Below are positions 42,193-51,297 of a stretch of 64,000 nucleotides of DNA, piece by piece. The DNA is taken from NCBI RefSeq assembly GCF_021729865.1, contig NZ_CP063400.1:4588001-4652000 (forward strand), given 5' to 3'. A program made the translations under genes and the position numbers. The stretch is from Hydrogenophaga sp. SL48 (GTDB lineage Bacteria; Pseudomonadota; Gammaproteobacteria; Burkholderiales; Burkholderiaceae_C). Under the pieces are notes generated by a model that worked only from the letters and a program-made list of their open reading frames with translations, searched no databases and had not been told where the DNA came from. Numbering within the stretch: the stretch's first letter is position 1; the number at the start of each line of letters is the position of its first letter.

Positions 42193-43478
42193 CGCCCACC
42201 CTGATCGCCCTGGCCGCGATGCTGTTGCTGATCGCGCTGGAGGTGCCGATCGCGGTCGCCCTGCTGCTGACGGGCGTGATCGGTTTTCTCGGCGTGGTGG
42301 GCTGGGACCCGACCCTGTTCATGGTGGGCGAGTCCGCCTTCAGCACCGTGAACAGCTACACCCTCACCGTGGTGCCGCTGTTCATCCTGATGGGCAACCT
42401 GATCAACGAGGCCGACATCTCGCGCGAGCTCTACCGTGCCACCTACCGCTTCGTGGGCCACCTGCGCGGTGGCCTGGCGATCGCCACCGTGCTGGCCTGC
42501 GCCGCGTTCGCGGCCATCTGCGGCAGCAGCCTGGCCACCTCGGCGGCGATGACGCGGGTGGCCTACCCCGAGATGAAGCGCTACGGCTACAGCGACGCGC
42601 TGTCCACCGGTTCCATCGCGTCTGCGGGCACGCTGGGCATCATGATCCCGCCCAGCGTGGCGCTGATGATCTACGGCATCATGACCCAGACCGACATCGG
42701 CATGCTGTTCATCGCCGGTGTGCTGCCGGGTCTGCTGGGGGCGCTGCTGTATGTGGGCGCCGTGTTGTTCTACACCTGGCGCCACCCCCAGTCGGCCCCT
42801 CCCGGGGAGCGCAGCACCTGGCGCGAACGCTGGGAGGCGTTGCGCGGCGTGTCCTCCGTGGCGGTGCTGTTCGGGCTGGTGATCGGTGGCCTCTACGGCG
42901 GCTGGTTCACGCCCACCGAGGCGGCGGGCGTCGGGGCGGCCGGCGCGTTCGCCATCGTGGCCGTGCGTGGCAAGTTGAGCCGCGCCATGCTGGCCAAGGT
43001 GCTGCGCGAAACCGCCATCACCAGCGGCAGCCTGTTCATCATCCTGATCGGTGCCCTGGTGCTGTCCAAGTACATCACCGTCTCGGGCTTTTCGCCCTGG
43101 CTCAGCGGGGCGTTCCAGGGGCTGGACCTCACGTCCATGCAGTTCCTGCTGATCGTCTGCGCCATGTACATCGTGCTCGGCTGCTTCCTGGAAAGCATGT
43201 CCATGCTGCTGCTGACCTTGCCCATCGTGTTCCCCCTGGTGGTGTCCTACGGCATCGATCCCGTGTGGTTCGGCATCCTGATCGTCACCCTGATCGAGGT
43301 CGCGCTGATCACGCCCCCGGTGGGCATGAACGTCTACATGCTGGCCAGCCAGATCCCGTCGGTGCCGCTGAATGTGGTGTTCCGGGGCACCAGCACCTTC
43401 GTCGTCGCCGACGTGATCCGCCTCGGCATCCTGCTGGCCGTTCCGTCCATTGCGCTGTGGCTGCCCTCCATCACCTGA
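42189..43478 (+). CDS. TRAP transporter large permease (DctM), second system
   Basis: This 429-residue DctM protein has about 12 helices and the motifs YTLTVVPLFILMGNLI, GGLAIATVLACAAFAAICGSSLATSAAMTRVAYPEM, GTLGIMIPPSVALMIYGI, GGLYGGWFTPTEAAGVGA and EVALITPPVGMNVYMLA. Start ATG 42189 overlaps the stop of the small permease gene. It feeds into a 33-base gap before the binding-protein gene. Confidence 0.94.
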   Translation: MTPTLIALAAMLLLIALEVPIAVALLLTGVIGFLGVVGWDPTLFMVGESAFSTVNSYTLTVVPLFILMGNLINEADISRELYRATYRFVGHLRGGLAIATVLACAAFAAICGSSLATSAAMTRVAYPEMKRYGYSDALSTGSIASAGTLGIMIPPSVALMIYGIMTQTDIGMLFIAGVLPGLLGALLYVGAVLFYTWRHPQSAPPGERSTWRERWEALRGVSSVAVLFGLVIGGLYGGWFTPTEAAGVGAAGAFAIVAVRGKLSRAMLAKVLRETAITSGSLFIILIGALVLSKYITVSGFSPWLSGAFQGLDLTSMQFLLIVCAMYIVLGCFLESMSMLLLTLPIVFPLVVSYGIDPVWFGILIVTLIEVALITPPVGMNVYMLASQIPSVPLNVVFRGTSTFVVADVIRLGILLAVPSIALWLPSIT

Positions 43479-43510
43479 TTTCCCCCGCCAACCCACCAAG
43501 GAGCATTCCA

Positions 43511-44551
43511 ATGGCCGCTTCCCGCCTTTTGCGTCAGACCCTGGCGATCACCGCCCTGGGCAGCCTCGCTTTCGCCGCGCAGGCCCAGACCGTCTGGCGC
43601 TTTTCGAACTGGTTGCCGCCGACCCACCACGTGGTCACCGAGATGGTCCAGCCCTGGGCGGCGGACGTCGAGAAGGCCACCGAGGGCCGCGTCAAGATCC
43701 AGGTGCTGCCCGCGCTGGGCGCGCCACCGGCCCACTACGACCTGGTGAAGAACGGCGTGGCCGACATCGCCTTCAGCGTGCACGCGTACACGCCCAACCG
43801 CTTCAAGCTCACCGAGCTGGCCGAGCTGCCCTTCACCACCGACCACGCGGTGGTGAACTCGCTCGCCTACTGGCGCACCTACCAGAAGCATTTCGCCAAG
43901 GCGAACGAACACGAAGGCACCGTGCTGCTGGGACTGTGGACCAACGGCCCTTACCAGCTGTTCACCAAGGCCAATGCGTTGACCACCACCGCCGCCGTCA
44001 GCGGCATCAAGATCCGCGTGCCGGGCACCACGGTCGAGAAGATCACCCGTTCGCTGGGCATGACCCCGATCTCCTCGCCGCTGTCCGAAGCCTACGAGCA
44101 GGTCTCGCGCGGGGTCATCCAGGGCATGTTCCAGCAGAAGGAGACCGTCGTCGCCTTCAAGATGACCCAGCACATGCCCACGGCCTCCTACGTGCCGGGC
44201 GGCTTCGCACATTCGAGCCAGTACCTGGTGGTCAACGCCGCCAAGTGGGCCGCGCTCGAACCGCGCGACCGCGCCGCGATCGAGAAGCTGTCGGGCGAGG
44301 TCATGGTGCGCCGCTTCGCCACCGTCTGGCAGGCCAAGGAAGACGACGCCGACCGCCAGCTGGCCGCGGCAGGCGTGAAGGTGACCCCGGTGCAGGGTCC
44401 GCTGCTGCAGGAGCTGCGCACCAAGCTCGCCTTTGTGCAGGACGAGTGGCTGGTGGAAGCCGGCAAGAAGTCACCCGCCGCCAAACAGGCCCTGGACGAG
44501 TACCGCGCGCTGATCGACAGCGTGTCGCGCGAACTGGGCGTCAGCAAATGA
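43511..44551 (+). CDS. TRAP transporter substrate-binding protein (DctP), second system
   Basis: This 346-residue periplasmic protein has a signal peptide cleaved near FAAQAQT (residue 24). TRAP features include LPALGAPPAHYDLVKNGVADIAFSVHAYTPNRFKLTELAELPF and VSGIKIRVPGTTVEKITRSLGMTPISSPLSEAYEQVSRGVIQG. The Arg in KIRVPG is at the conserved carboxylate-binding position, so an organic or sugar acid ligand is likely. The stop overlaps the following TIGR04076 gene by four bases. Confidence 0.93.
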   Translation: MAASRLLRQTLAITALGSLAFAAQAQTVWRFSNWLPPTHHVVTEMVQPWAADVEKATEGRVKIQVLPALGAPPAHYDLVKNGVADIAFSVHAYTPNRFKLTELAELPFTTDHAVVNSLAYWRTYQKHFAKANEHEGTVLLGLWTNGPYQLFTKANALTTTAAVSGIKIRVPGTTVEKITRSLGMTPISSPLSEAYEQVSRGVIQGMFQQKETVVAFKMTQHMPTASYVPGGFAHSSQYLVVNAAKWAALEPRDRAAIEKLSGEVMVRRFATVWQAKEDDADRQLAAAGVKVTPVQGPLLQELRTKLAFVQDEWLVEAGKKSPAAKQALDEYRALIDSVSRELGVSK

Positions 44552-44916
44552 ACCCGGCGGCCGGCGACGACCACTTCGAGCTGTTCGACCTGCGGGTCGA
44601 GTGGGAGGGAGACGGGCCGTGCTGGTGCAAGGCGAAGCCGGGCGACCACTTCGAGCTGCACGGCGAGCAGCTGCACTTCCCGCCCGGTCAGTCGTGGTCC
44701 ATCTACACGCTGGCGGCGCTGCTGCCCATCCTGCCGGCCAAGCAGCGCCCCTGCCACCCCAACGACTGGATGAGCACCGACGCGCGGGTCGCGTGCCCCG
44801 ACCCGAACTGCAGCGCCCGGTTCGTCGTCAAGCGTTGCGGCACGCGCCGCTTCAGCCACGCCGCGGTCACCGCCGAGCCGCTCGGTCCCTCCACCGATTC
44901 CGACACCACACCATGA
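44548..44916 (+). CDS. TIGR04076 family protein
   Basis: This 122-residue protein of the TIGR04076 family shows the diagnostic pattern WEGDGPCWCKAKPGDHFELHGEQLHFPPGQSWSIYTLAALLPILPAKQR, then NDWMSTDARVACPDPNCSARFVVKR. Two Cys pairs suggest possible metal or redox use. Its function is unknown. It overlaps both neighbours by four bases each, so it is tightly coupled to the binding protein and aldo/keto reductase genes, and probably acts with them. Confidence 0.85.
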   Translation: MNPAAGDDHFELFDLRVEWEGDGPCWCKAKPGDHFELHGEQLHFPPGQSWSIYTLAALLPILPAKQRPCHPNDWMSTDARVACPDPNCSARFVVKRCGTRRFSHAAVTAEPLGPSTDSDTTP

Positions 44917-45953
44917 GCAACTTCACCACCGAGCTGGCGCCGGGCTACCGGGCCTCACGCCTCATCAAAGGCTGCTGGCACCTGGCCGGCGGCCATGGCA
45001 CGGTCGACGAGACCCAGGCCGTGAGCGACATGGCGGCCTTCGTCGAGGCCGCCATGACCACCTTCGACTGTGCCGACCACTACATCGGTGTCGAGGCGCT
45101 GATCGGCCGCTTCCGGCAGGCCCATCCCGCGCTGGCGCGCCGCCTGCAGGTGCACACCAAGTGCGTGCCCGACTACGACCGCCTCGCGGACTGCGACCGC
45201 GGCTACCTCACCTCGATCATCGACCGCTCGCTGTCGCGGCTCGGCGTGGAACAGCTGGACCTGGTGCAGTTCCACTGGTGGAACCTCGCCCAGCCAGGTT
45301 ATGTGGAAGCCCTGGGCGTGCTGGCCGATCTGCGGCGCGAAGGCAAGATCGCCCACCTGGGGCTGACCAATTTCAACACCCGGCTCACGCGAGAAATCCT
45401 CGACGCCGGCGTCCCGCTGGTCAGCACCCAGGTGCAGTACTCGCTGCTCGACAGCCGTCCGGAAAGGGGCCTGGTGGATCTGTGCCGCGAGCGTGGGCTG
45501 CAGTTGCTGTGTTACGGCACGCTGGCGGGCGGCCTGCTGAGCGACACCTGGCTGGGTCAGCCCGAACCGGTCGAGCCGTTGGCCAACCGCTCGCACGCCA
45601 AGTACAGGCTGATCATTGAAGACTTCGGGGGCTGGTCCCTGTTCCAGGAGCTGCTGGCCGCGCTGCAGGCCATCGCCCAGCGCCATGGCGTGGGTCTGGG
45701 CGATGTGGCCACCCGCTGGGTGATCGACCGGCCTCAGGTGGCCAGCGCCATCATGGGATTCACGTCCACGCGCCACCTGCCTTCGGCCCGTCGCATCGAA
45801 GCCCTGCGCCTGGACGCCGAGGACCACGCCCGGCTGGACCCGCTGCTGGCACGGCGCACCGGCCCGCCGGGCGACTGCTACGACATCGAGCGCGACAAGG
45901 ACGGGCGCCACGGCCGCATCATGCGATACAACCAGAACGAAGGGCGGCATTGA
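44913..45953 (+). CDS. Aldo/keto reductase
   Basis: This 346-residue AKR-superfamily TIM barrel carries the catalytic tetrad pieces: Asp and Tyr in FDCADHYIG, Lys in VHTKCVPD and His in VQFHWWN. C-terminal NADPH-binding segments are seen around ASAIMGFTSTRHL. It probably reduces or oxidises an aldehyde or sugar-like substrate imported by the TRAP system. It is the last gene of the dctQMP-TIGR04076-akr operon and is followed by a post-stop repeat and a shared terminator. Confidence 0.9.
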   Translation: MSNFTTELAPGYRASRLIKGCWHLAGGHGTVDETQAVSDMAAFVEAAMTTFDCADHYIGVEALIGRFRQAHPALARRLQVHTKCVPDYDRLADCDRGYLTSIIDRSLSRLGVEQLDLVQFHWWNLAQPGYVEALGVLADLRREGKIAHLGLTNFNTRLTREILDAGVPLVSTQVQYSLLDSRPERGLVDLCRERGLQLLCYGTLAGGLLSDTWLGQPEPVEPLANRSHAKYRLIIEDFGGWSLFQELLAALQAIAQRHGVGLGDVATRWVIDRPQVASAIMGFTSTRHLPSARRIEALRLDAEDHARLDPLLARRTGPPGDCYDIERDKDGRHGRIMRYNQNEGRH

Positions 45954-45961
45954 ATGGGCGC

Positions 45962-46046
45962 CCCCCGCCGCGCTTCGCGCGACCCCCCAGGGGGCGGCAC
46001 TGGCCGTCCGGCGAAGCCGGCCCGGCGGTGCCCTGGTGCGCTCCCC
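45962..46046 (+). repeat. Post-stop GC-rich multi-hairpin repeat, copy 4
   Basis: This begins eight bases after the aldo/keto reductase stop: CCCCCCGCCGCGCTTCGCGCG hairpin region, CCCCCCAGGGGG hairpin, then GTCCGGCGAAGCCGGCCC. It is the most diverged of the plus-strand copies. Confidence 0.75.
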
Positions 46047-46114
46047 TTCATGCGTGCCGGGCGTTGCTCCGGTGTCTTGGAAGCAGTCTGAGCCGGCCCT
46101 TTGGCCCGCGCCAT

Positions 46115-46143
46115 GAAAAAAGCCCCGCGTCGCGGGGCTTTTT
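46115..46143. terminator. Bidirectional intrinsic terminator between akr and pckG
   Basis: AAAAAAGCCCCGCG-T-CGCGGGGCTTTTT forms a symmetric stem with A and T runs on both sides, so it can end both convergent units. Confidence 0.93.
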
Positions 46144-46164
46144 GTTGGGCGGTTGACGCAGCGA

Positions 46165-48039
46165 TCAGACGGCCGCGAGGCGCTTTTCCAGCTCGGCCTT
46201 GGTGGCCACCAGCTCTTGGGGCAGGTGGTAGGCCAGCTGCTCGAAGTGGGCGTCGTGCAGCTTGAGCTCTTCGACCCAGGCGGCCTTGTCGATGCTGGTC
46301 ACGGTCTTGAACTGCTCGGCGTTGAAGTCCAGGCCGGTCCAGTTGATCTCGGCGTAGGCCGGGGCGGTGCCGAACATCGTGGTTTCGCCCTGGGCCCTGC
46401 CCTCGATGCGGTCGATCATCCACTTCAGCACGCGCATGTTGTCGCCATAGCCGGGCCAGACGAACTTGCCTTCGGCGTTCTTGCGGAACCAGTTCACGCA
46501 GAACATCTTGGGCAGGGCCGCGCCGGTCTTGGCCACGGCCTGCTCCATGTTGAGCCAGTGCTGGAAGTAGTCGCTCATGTTGTAGCCGCAGAACGGCAGC
46601 ATGGCGAAGGGGTCGCGGCGCACCACGCCCTGCGCGCCGAAGGCGGCGGCGGTGGTCTCGCTGCCCATGGTGGCGGCCATGTACACGCCCTCGGTCCAGC
46701 TGTTGGCCTCGGTCACCAGCGGCACGGTGGTGCTGCGGCGGCCGCCGAACATGAAGGCGTCGATGGCCACGCCGTTGGCGTCGTCCCACTGCGGGTCGAG
46801 CGCGGGGTTGTTGGTGGCGGCGACGGTGAAGCGCGAGTTGGGGTGCGCGGCCTTGGCGCCGGTGGCCTTGGCGATCTCGGGCGTCCAGTCCTTGCCTTGC
46901 CAGTCGATCAGGTGCGCGGGCACGCCGCCGCCGTCCTTCTCCATGCCTTCCCACCAGACGTCGCCGTCGTCGGTCAGCGCCACGTTGGTGAAGATCACAT
47001 TCTTGTCCAGCGAGCGCATGCAGTTCGGGTTGGTGTGCATGTTGGTGCCGGGCGCCACGCCGAAGTAACCCGCTTCGGGGTTGATGGCGTAGAGCTTGCC
47101 GTCGGCGTGCGGCTTGATCCAGGCGATGTCGTCACCGATGGTGGTGACCTTCCAGCCCGCGAAACCGGCTTCCGGCGGCACCAGCATGGAGAAGTTGGTC
47201 TTGCCGCAGGCGCTGGGGAAGGCAGCCGCCACGTGGTACTTCTTGCCTTCGGGATTGGTCACGCCCAGGATCAGCATGTGCTCGGCCAGCCAGCCCTGCT
47301 CGCGGCCCATGTTGGAGGCGATGCGCAGCGCGAAACACTTCTTGCCCAGCAGCGCGTTGCCGCCGTAGCCCGAGCCGTAGGACCAGATCTCGCGCGTCTC
47401 GGGGTAGTGCACGATGTACTTGGTGGTCGGGTTGCAGGGCCAGCTGGACGTGTCTTTCTGGCCTTCGGCCAGGGGCGCGCCCACGGTGTGCATGCAGGGC
47501 ACGAAGTCGCCGGTGGTGCCCAACACGTCGTACACGGCCTTGCCCATGCGGGTCATCAGCTTCTGGTTCACCGCCACGTAGGCGCTGTCGGTCAGCTCGA
47601 TGCCGATGTGGGCGATGTGCGAACCCAGCGGGCCCATCGAGAACGGCACCACGTACATGGTGCGGCCCTTCATGCAGCCGTCAAACAGCGGCTGCAGCGT
47701 CTGGCGCATCTGGGCCGGCTCCATCCAGTTGTTGGTCGGGCCGGCGTCTTCCTTCTTGGCGGAGCAGATGAAGGTGCGGTCTTCGACGCGCGCCACGTCC
47801 GACGGATCGGAACAGGCCAGGAACGAGCCCGGGCGCTTGGCAGGGTTCAGCTTCTTGAAAGTGCCGGCGTCCACCAGCTGCTGGCACAGGCGGTCGTATT
47901 CTTCCTGGCTGCCATCGCACCAGTAGACATCGGCGGGCTTGCACAGCGCGACCATGTCGGCGACCCACGCGATCAGTCGCGCGTGTTTCACGAAGGACGG
48001 GGTGTTGAGGTTCAGGCCCTGCATCACGGGAGAGTTCAT
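46165..48039 (-). CDS. pckG: Phosphoenolpyruvate carboxykinase (GTP)
   Basis: This 624-residue GTP-dependent PEPCK converts oxaloacetate and GTP to PEP, CO2 and GDP in gluconeogenesis. The GTP-type signature FPSACGKTN (about residues 284-292) is the P-loop with catalytic Cys and Lys. Upstream [18 protein letters not shown] holds metal and Lys ligands, and [14 protein letters not shown] binds substrates. Start ATG 48039 matches the family ([29 protein letters not shown]). It is a single gene. Its 322-base upstream gap holds an inverted repeat and must contain its promoter. It supports growth on organic acids, consistent with the uptake systems here. Confidence 0.97.
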   Translation of the reverse strand: MNSPVMQGLNLNTPSFVKHARLIAWVADMVALCKPADVYWCDGSQEEYDRLCQQLVDAGTFKKLNPAKRPGSFLACSDPSDVARVEDRTFICSAKKEDAGPTNNWMEPAQMRQTLQPLFDGCMKGRTMYVVPFSMGPLGSHIAHIGIELTDSAYVAVNQKLMTRMGKAVYDVLGTTGDFVPCMHTVGAPLAEGQKDTSSWPCNPTTKYIVHYPETREIWSYGSGYGGNALLGKKCFALRIASNMGREQGWLAEHMLILGVTNPEGKKYHVAAAFPSACGKTNFSMLVPPEAGFAGWKVTTIGDDIAWIKPHADGKLYAINPEAGYFGVAPGTNMHTNPNCMRSLDKNVIFTNVALTDDGDVWWEGMEKDGGGVPAHLIDWQGKDWTPEIAKATGAKAAHPNSRFTVAATNNPALDPQWDDANGVAIDAFMFGGRRSTTVPLVTEANSWTEGVYMAATMGSETTAAAFGAQGVVRRDPFAMLPFCGYNMSDYFQHWLNMEQAVAKTGAALPKMFCVNWFRKNAEGKFVWPGYGDNMRVLKWMIDRIEGRAQGETTMFGTAPAYAEINWTGLDFNAEQFKTVTSIDKAAWVEELKLHDAHFEQLAYHLPQELVATKAELEKRLAAV

Positions 48040-48214
48040 GGAAAAAGGCTCCAGAAGTTGTAAAGCGGCAGGCCCAAGCGACACCAACAGCCGCTGGCCA
48101 CGGTGAAACGGGCGGGCGGCTGAAAAAGATCCCCTGGGCAAAGAAGGGCGGTCGGCGCTCGGGGCTGCTGGCGTGAGTCGAGAGCAGCGCAAAGGCCAAA
48201 AAGAGGGCGGGTGA

Positions 48215-48271
48215 ACCCGGGTTTTGGTCCGTGTGTCGGCCTAACCCACTGATTTTAAAAAAAACCCGGGT
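48215..48271. repeat. Inverted repeat in the pckG upstream gap
   Basis: Arms ACCCGGGTTTT (48215-48225) and AAAACCCGGGT (48261-48271) are exact reverse complements 35 bases apart. They lie in the 322-base divergent gap between pckG and the next gene and may bind a regulator of pckG. The rest of the gap shows nothing else firm except a -10-like TAGAGT at 48350-48355, six bases before the next ATG. Confidence 0.5.
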
Positions 48272-48361
48272 CAGTTACCGGCAAGTTACATGCAAGACAT
48301 GCATAACCTGATGCCGGTTTTCCTCATGGCCAGCGCACGTGGCGGGCGCTAGAGTCGCGGC

Positions 48362-48751
48362 ATGGAACCCGAACTGACCTTGGCGCCGCACCTGGCGCCC
48401 CTGCTCGACGAGCTGCGCCCGCTGGAAGACCTGTACCACGCCGCGTACCCCGACGCCACGCCTGCGGATTTCGACCGGCTGGTCGATCCCGGTTTCTGGG
48501 AGGTGGGCGCGACCGGCCGCTGTTACAGCCGGGCCTTCGCGCGCCAGGTGCTGGCCGATCGACATGGCCGTCCCGATCCGGCCACCTGGCTCACCGACGA
48601 ACACCACCTGCAGGAAGCGGGCCCGGGTGTCTATCTGCTGACCTATCGCCTGCGCCAGCCCAGCCGGGTGACGCGGCGGCTGACGGTCTGGCGACGCGAC
48701 GGCGATGCTTGGTCGGCGCTGTACCACCAGGGCACGGTGGTGAGCGTCTGA
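48362..48751 (+). CDS. SnoaL/DUF4440-like small protein
   Basis: This 129-residue protein resembles the DUF4440/NTF2-like small cystatin-type fold. LEDLYHAAYPDATPADFDRLVDPGFWEVGATGRCYSRAFARQVL is the N-terminal helical portion, and LTYRLRQPSRVTRRLTVWRRDGDAWSALYHQGTVV is the sheet with the conserved W-x8-HQGT ending. There is no signal peptide. A TAGAGT box six bases before the ATG suggests a leaderless mRNA. The function is unknown. A post-stop repeat follows directly. Confidence 0.75.
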   Translation: MEPELTLAPHLAPLLDELRPLEDLYHAAYPDATPADFDRLVDPGFWEVGATGRCYSRAFARQVLADRHGRPDPATWLTDEHHLQEAGPGVYLLTYRLRQPSRVTRRLTVWRRDGDAWSALYHQGTVVSV

Positions 48752-48753
48752 AA

Positions 48754-48834
48754 CACCCCCGCCGCGCTCCGCGCGACCCCCTCAAGGGGGCGATGCGAGT
48801 GGCCCGGCGAAGCCGGTTCCACCGCATCCTGGGT
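48754..48834 (+). repeat. Post-stop GC-rich multi-hairpin repeat, copy 5
   Basis: This lies two bases after the preceding stop: CCGCCGCGCTCCGCGCG, CCCCCTCAAGGGGG hairpin and the 43-base block 48792-48834 that is identical to 36897-36939. Confidence 0.85.
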
Positions 48835-48906
48835 TTGGGCACTGCGCTCCGGAGATCGCTTGCCCACCCGCTGTGCCCTGGGCGAATCGCGCCGTTCGCT
48901 GGGCAT

Positions 48907-48946
48907 CAAAAAAACAAAAGCCGGCCACCCACGAAGGGTGCCGGCC
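48907..48946 (-). terminator. Intrinsic terminator of the small membrane protein gene
   Basis: On the minus strand GCCGGCACCC-ttcgt-GGGTGGCCGGC is followed by TTTTGTTTTTTT. It lies 25 bases behind the stop at 48971. Confidence 0.88.
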
Positions 48947-48970
48947 ATGAGGCGGCGCTGGCGGTCGGGA

Positions 48971-49114
48971 TCAGGCCATGAACACGGCGATGAAGGCCAG
49001 CAGGAAAATCAGCACGGCGCCGGCCACGGGCAGCACGACGGGCATGAGCGGAACGATGGACTCCACCACGTCCTGCGGCTGGTCGGTGTGGCTGTCGTGA
49101 GCGGGGTGGGACAT
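48971..49114 (-). CDS. Small single-pass membrane protein (47 residues)
   Basis: The minus-strand frame begins MSHPAHDSHTDQPQDVVESI, with a His/Asp-rich N-terminus, and continues into one membrane helix (MPVVLPVAGAVLIFLLAF). CGGAGAGTTCC precedes the ATG, and terminators bound it on both sides, so it is a monocistronic gene. Such short HDxHxD proteins are common near respiratory genes, but none are here. The function is unknown. Confidence 0.7.
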   Translation of the reverse strand: MSHPAHDSHTDQPQDVVESIVPLMPVVLPVAGAVLIFLLAFIAVFMA

Positions 49115-49133
49115 GGAACTCTCCGGGTGTTTT

Positions 49134-49166
49134 TGACAAAAATCAGCCGCGATTCTAAATCGCGGC
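49134..49166 (-). terminator. Intrinsic terminator behind the thioesterase gene
   Basis: On the minus strand GCCGCGATT-tag-AATCGCGGC is followed by TGATTTTTG. It closes the channel-thioesterase unit 36 bases after its stop. Confidence 0.8.
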
Positions 49167-49201
49167 CGGTGTCGCCGTACAGCGGCCGGTGCCTCGGCGG
49201 C

Positions 49202-49657
49202 TCAGAGCAGGGCGTAGGTGGTGCTGGCGCGGCACACGCTTTTGCCGTCGCCCGCCGCCACGATGTCGATCTCGCCGAACACCAGGTTCTTGCCCGCGCG
49301 CAGGACCCGTGCCGTGACCAGGGCATCCTGGTTGGCCAGCGGTTTGAGAAAGCTGGAGTTGAGCTGCACCGTGGTCATGGGCCGCTGGTTGCCCAGGCGG
49401 GTGACGATGGCCAGCACCATGGCGGTGTCGGCGGCGGCCATCAGCGCCTGGCCGCAGACCATGCCCCCGATGCGGCTGAGCGCCGGGTTCTGCGGCAGGC
49501 GCAGCACCACCGCGTCGGTCTGGAAGGACTCGACCTTCAGACCCAGCGCCTGCACCCAGGGCGCGAACCAGTCGCTGAGCGCGGATTGCAGGGTGTCGGT
49601 GGTGATGGCGGGGGTGGTGGCGGGTGTGTCCATGGGAGGGGTCGTGGGTGGGGTCAT
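49202..49657 (-). CDS. Hotdog-fold thioesterase (PaaI-like)
   Basis: This 151-residue hotdog protein has the pattern GGMVCGQALMAAADTAMVLAIVTRLGN (residues about 66-92), VQLNSSFLKPLANQDALVTARVLRAGKNLVFGEIDIVAAGDGKSVCRASTTYAL. The usual catalytic Asp or Glu is in AADTAM. The first ~20 residues (MTPPTTPPMDTPATTPA) are a low-complexity Thr/Pro tail, so an internal start is possible. ATG 49657 overlaps the channel gene stop by four bases, suggesting coupling. It probably hydrolyses an acyl-CoA. Confidence 0.85.
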   Translation of the reverse strand: MTPPTTPPMDTPATTPAITTDTLQSALSDWFAPWVQALGLKVESFQTDAVVLRLPQNPALSRIGGMVCGQALMAAADTAMVLAIVTRLGNQRPMTTVQLNSSFLKPLANQDALVTARVLRAGKNLVFGEIDIVAAGDGKSVCRASTTYALL

Positions 49658-51120
49658 GGTTCGTCGTGGCGGCGGAAGCGGGACAGCCAGTGTTCCATGA
49701 GTTTGCCCGCCGCCTCGCGACCACCCAGGCCAAACGACAGCGCGACCGCCACCGCCACGGCGCCCAGTGTGAGGCCGAAGGCGAGGTTGACGATGTCGTC
49801 GGCGATGCCCATGGCACGCAGGCCCATGGCGATCACCAGCGCCAGGATGGCGAAGCGGCCGATGCGCGCCAGGCCGCGCGAAGACGGCCCGCTGGCGCGG
49901 TCGATCGCGTCGTAGGCCACGTTGGCCAGCCAGAAGCCGATGACCAGGATGGCCGAGCCGAGCAGGATGTCACCGCCGAAGCGGATGAAGGTGGAGACGA
50001 TGTCGCTGAACTGCTTGAAACCGAGCTGGGCGGCGGCCTCGACCGAGGCGAACAGCATCGCGAAGAACAGCGCCACGCGCCCGACCGTGGTCGAGGCGCT
50101 GGTGGTCTTGAAGGCGTGGGCCAGGCCCACGCGTTCGGGCAGGGAGTCAAAGCCCAGCGTGGCCAGCAGGCTGGCGAGCAGCTGGCTGGCAAACGACGCC
50201 ACCAGCCAGGTCACGACCAGGATCAGGCCGGCCGCGATGATGTGCGGCACGGCCGCCAGCATCATCGACAGCATGTCGGTCGCGGGCTTCGATATCGCCT
50301 CGATCTTCAGCGCGTCGAGCGCGGCGATCAGCGAGGGCAGGAACACCGCCACGAACACCAGCATGCCCAGCACCGCCGACGGTTTCACCGTTTCGTTCAG
50401 CCCGGCCCGGCCGCCCAGACGGTCGATGCCGGCGGTGCGGCTCAGGTGGGTGGTGATGTTGCGCAGCACCGTTGCCACGATCCAGCCCACCGCGCCGATG
50501 ACGAAAGCGCCCATGGCGTTGGGCAGCATGTCCAGCGTCTTGGTCACCATGGCCTTGAGCGGATCGAGCAGGCCCTCCATCTGCAGCGCGCCGAGGATGG
50601 CCGGCACGAACAGCAGGATCACCAGCCAGAACAGGGCGCCCGAGAGGCTCTCGCTGATGGGCGACATGTCGGCGTGTTCCGACAGCTTCTCGTCCAGCGT
50701 GGTCTTGTCCAGCAGCTTCTGCGACAGCGCCCGGACCACGCTCGCGACCAGCCAGGCCACCAGCGCCAGCACCAGGCCGCCGAACACGCGCGGCGCGTAG
50801 GCAAACAGCTGGGTGGCGAAGGCCGAGAACGGGCCGGAGACGATGGCCAGGTTCAGCGAGTTGAAGACCGCGACCAGCGTGAGCAGGATCACCACCCAGA
50901 ACAGCCCGAGCCCGACCGCGCCCTCGATGTCCACGCCGGTGCCGGTGAGCTTGCCGAAGCGGTGGTTGACGCCGATGAAGCCCAGGCTCTTGCGCACCGC
51001 CGCGCGCACGATCACGGCGATCAGCCAGCCCAGAATGAAGATGGCCAGCGCCCCCAGCAACTGGGGAATGTGCGTGCCGAGGGTGCTTTGCAGCGAATCC
51101 CACAAGGTGTTGGTGTTCAT
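49654..51120 (-). CDS. CmpX-type mechanosensitive ion channel family protein
   Basis: This 488-residue integral membrane protein has about 12 helices arranged in repeated units with the pattern GxLAIFILGWLIAVIVRAAVRKSL, LALVAWLVASVVRALSQKLLDKT, GAVGWIVATVLRNITTHLSR, and LILVVTWLVASFASQLLASLL. These are TM_helix repeats characteristic of CmpX, an MscS-related protein. No classic MscS C-terminal cage is present. Start ATG 51120 with CGGAGGCGTTTC is well supported. It overlaps the thioesterase gene by four bases. Confidence 0.85.
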   Translation of the reverse strand: MNTNTLWDSLQSTLGTHIPQLLGALAIFILGWLIAVIVRAAVRKSLGFIGVNHRFGKLTGTGVDIEGAVGLGLFWVVILLTLVAVFNSLNLAIVSGPFSAFATQLFAYAPRVFGGLVLALVAWLVASVVRALSQKLLDKTTLDEKLSEHADMSPISESLSGALFWLVILLFVPAILGALQMEGLLDPLKAMVTKTLDMLPNAMGAFVIGAVGWIVATVLRNITTHLSRTAGIDRLGGRAGLNETVKPSAVLGMLVFVAVFLPSLIAALDALKIEAISKPATDMLSMMLAAVPHIIAAGLILVVTWLVASFASQLLASLLATLGFDSLPERVGLAHAFKTTSASTTVGRVALFFAMLFASVEAAAQLGFKQFSDIVSTFIRFGGDILLGSAILVIGFWLANVAYDAIDRASGPSSRGLARIGRFAILALVIAMGLRAMGIADDIVNLAFGLTLGAVAVAVALSFGLGGREAAGKLMEHWLSRFRRHDEP

Positions 51121-51297
51121 GAAACGCCTCCGTTGGTCGACCATCGTCAGAGGCTCATGATGCAAGCGGGAACGGCACAGCGTCAACCGCTGGAGGGCTT
51201 CCACATTCCGTTACGGTATCGCGGGCGGGGCGCGCAGGGCGCTGCGTTCACGCCCCTTGTGCCAGCGTGCCCGACGGATCGCCAGCGTTCAGGTCAT

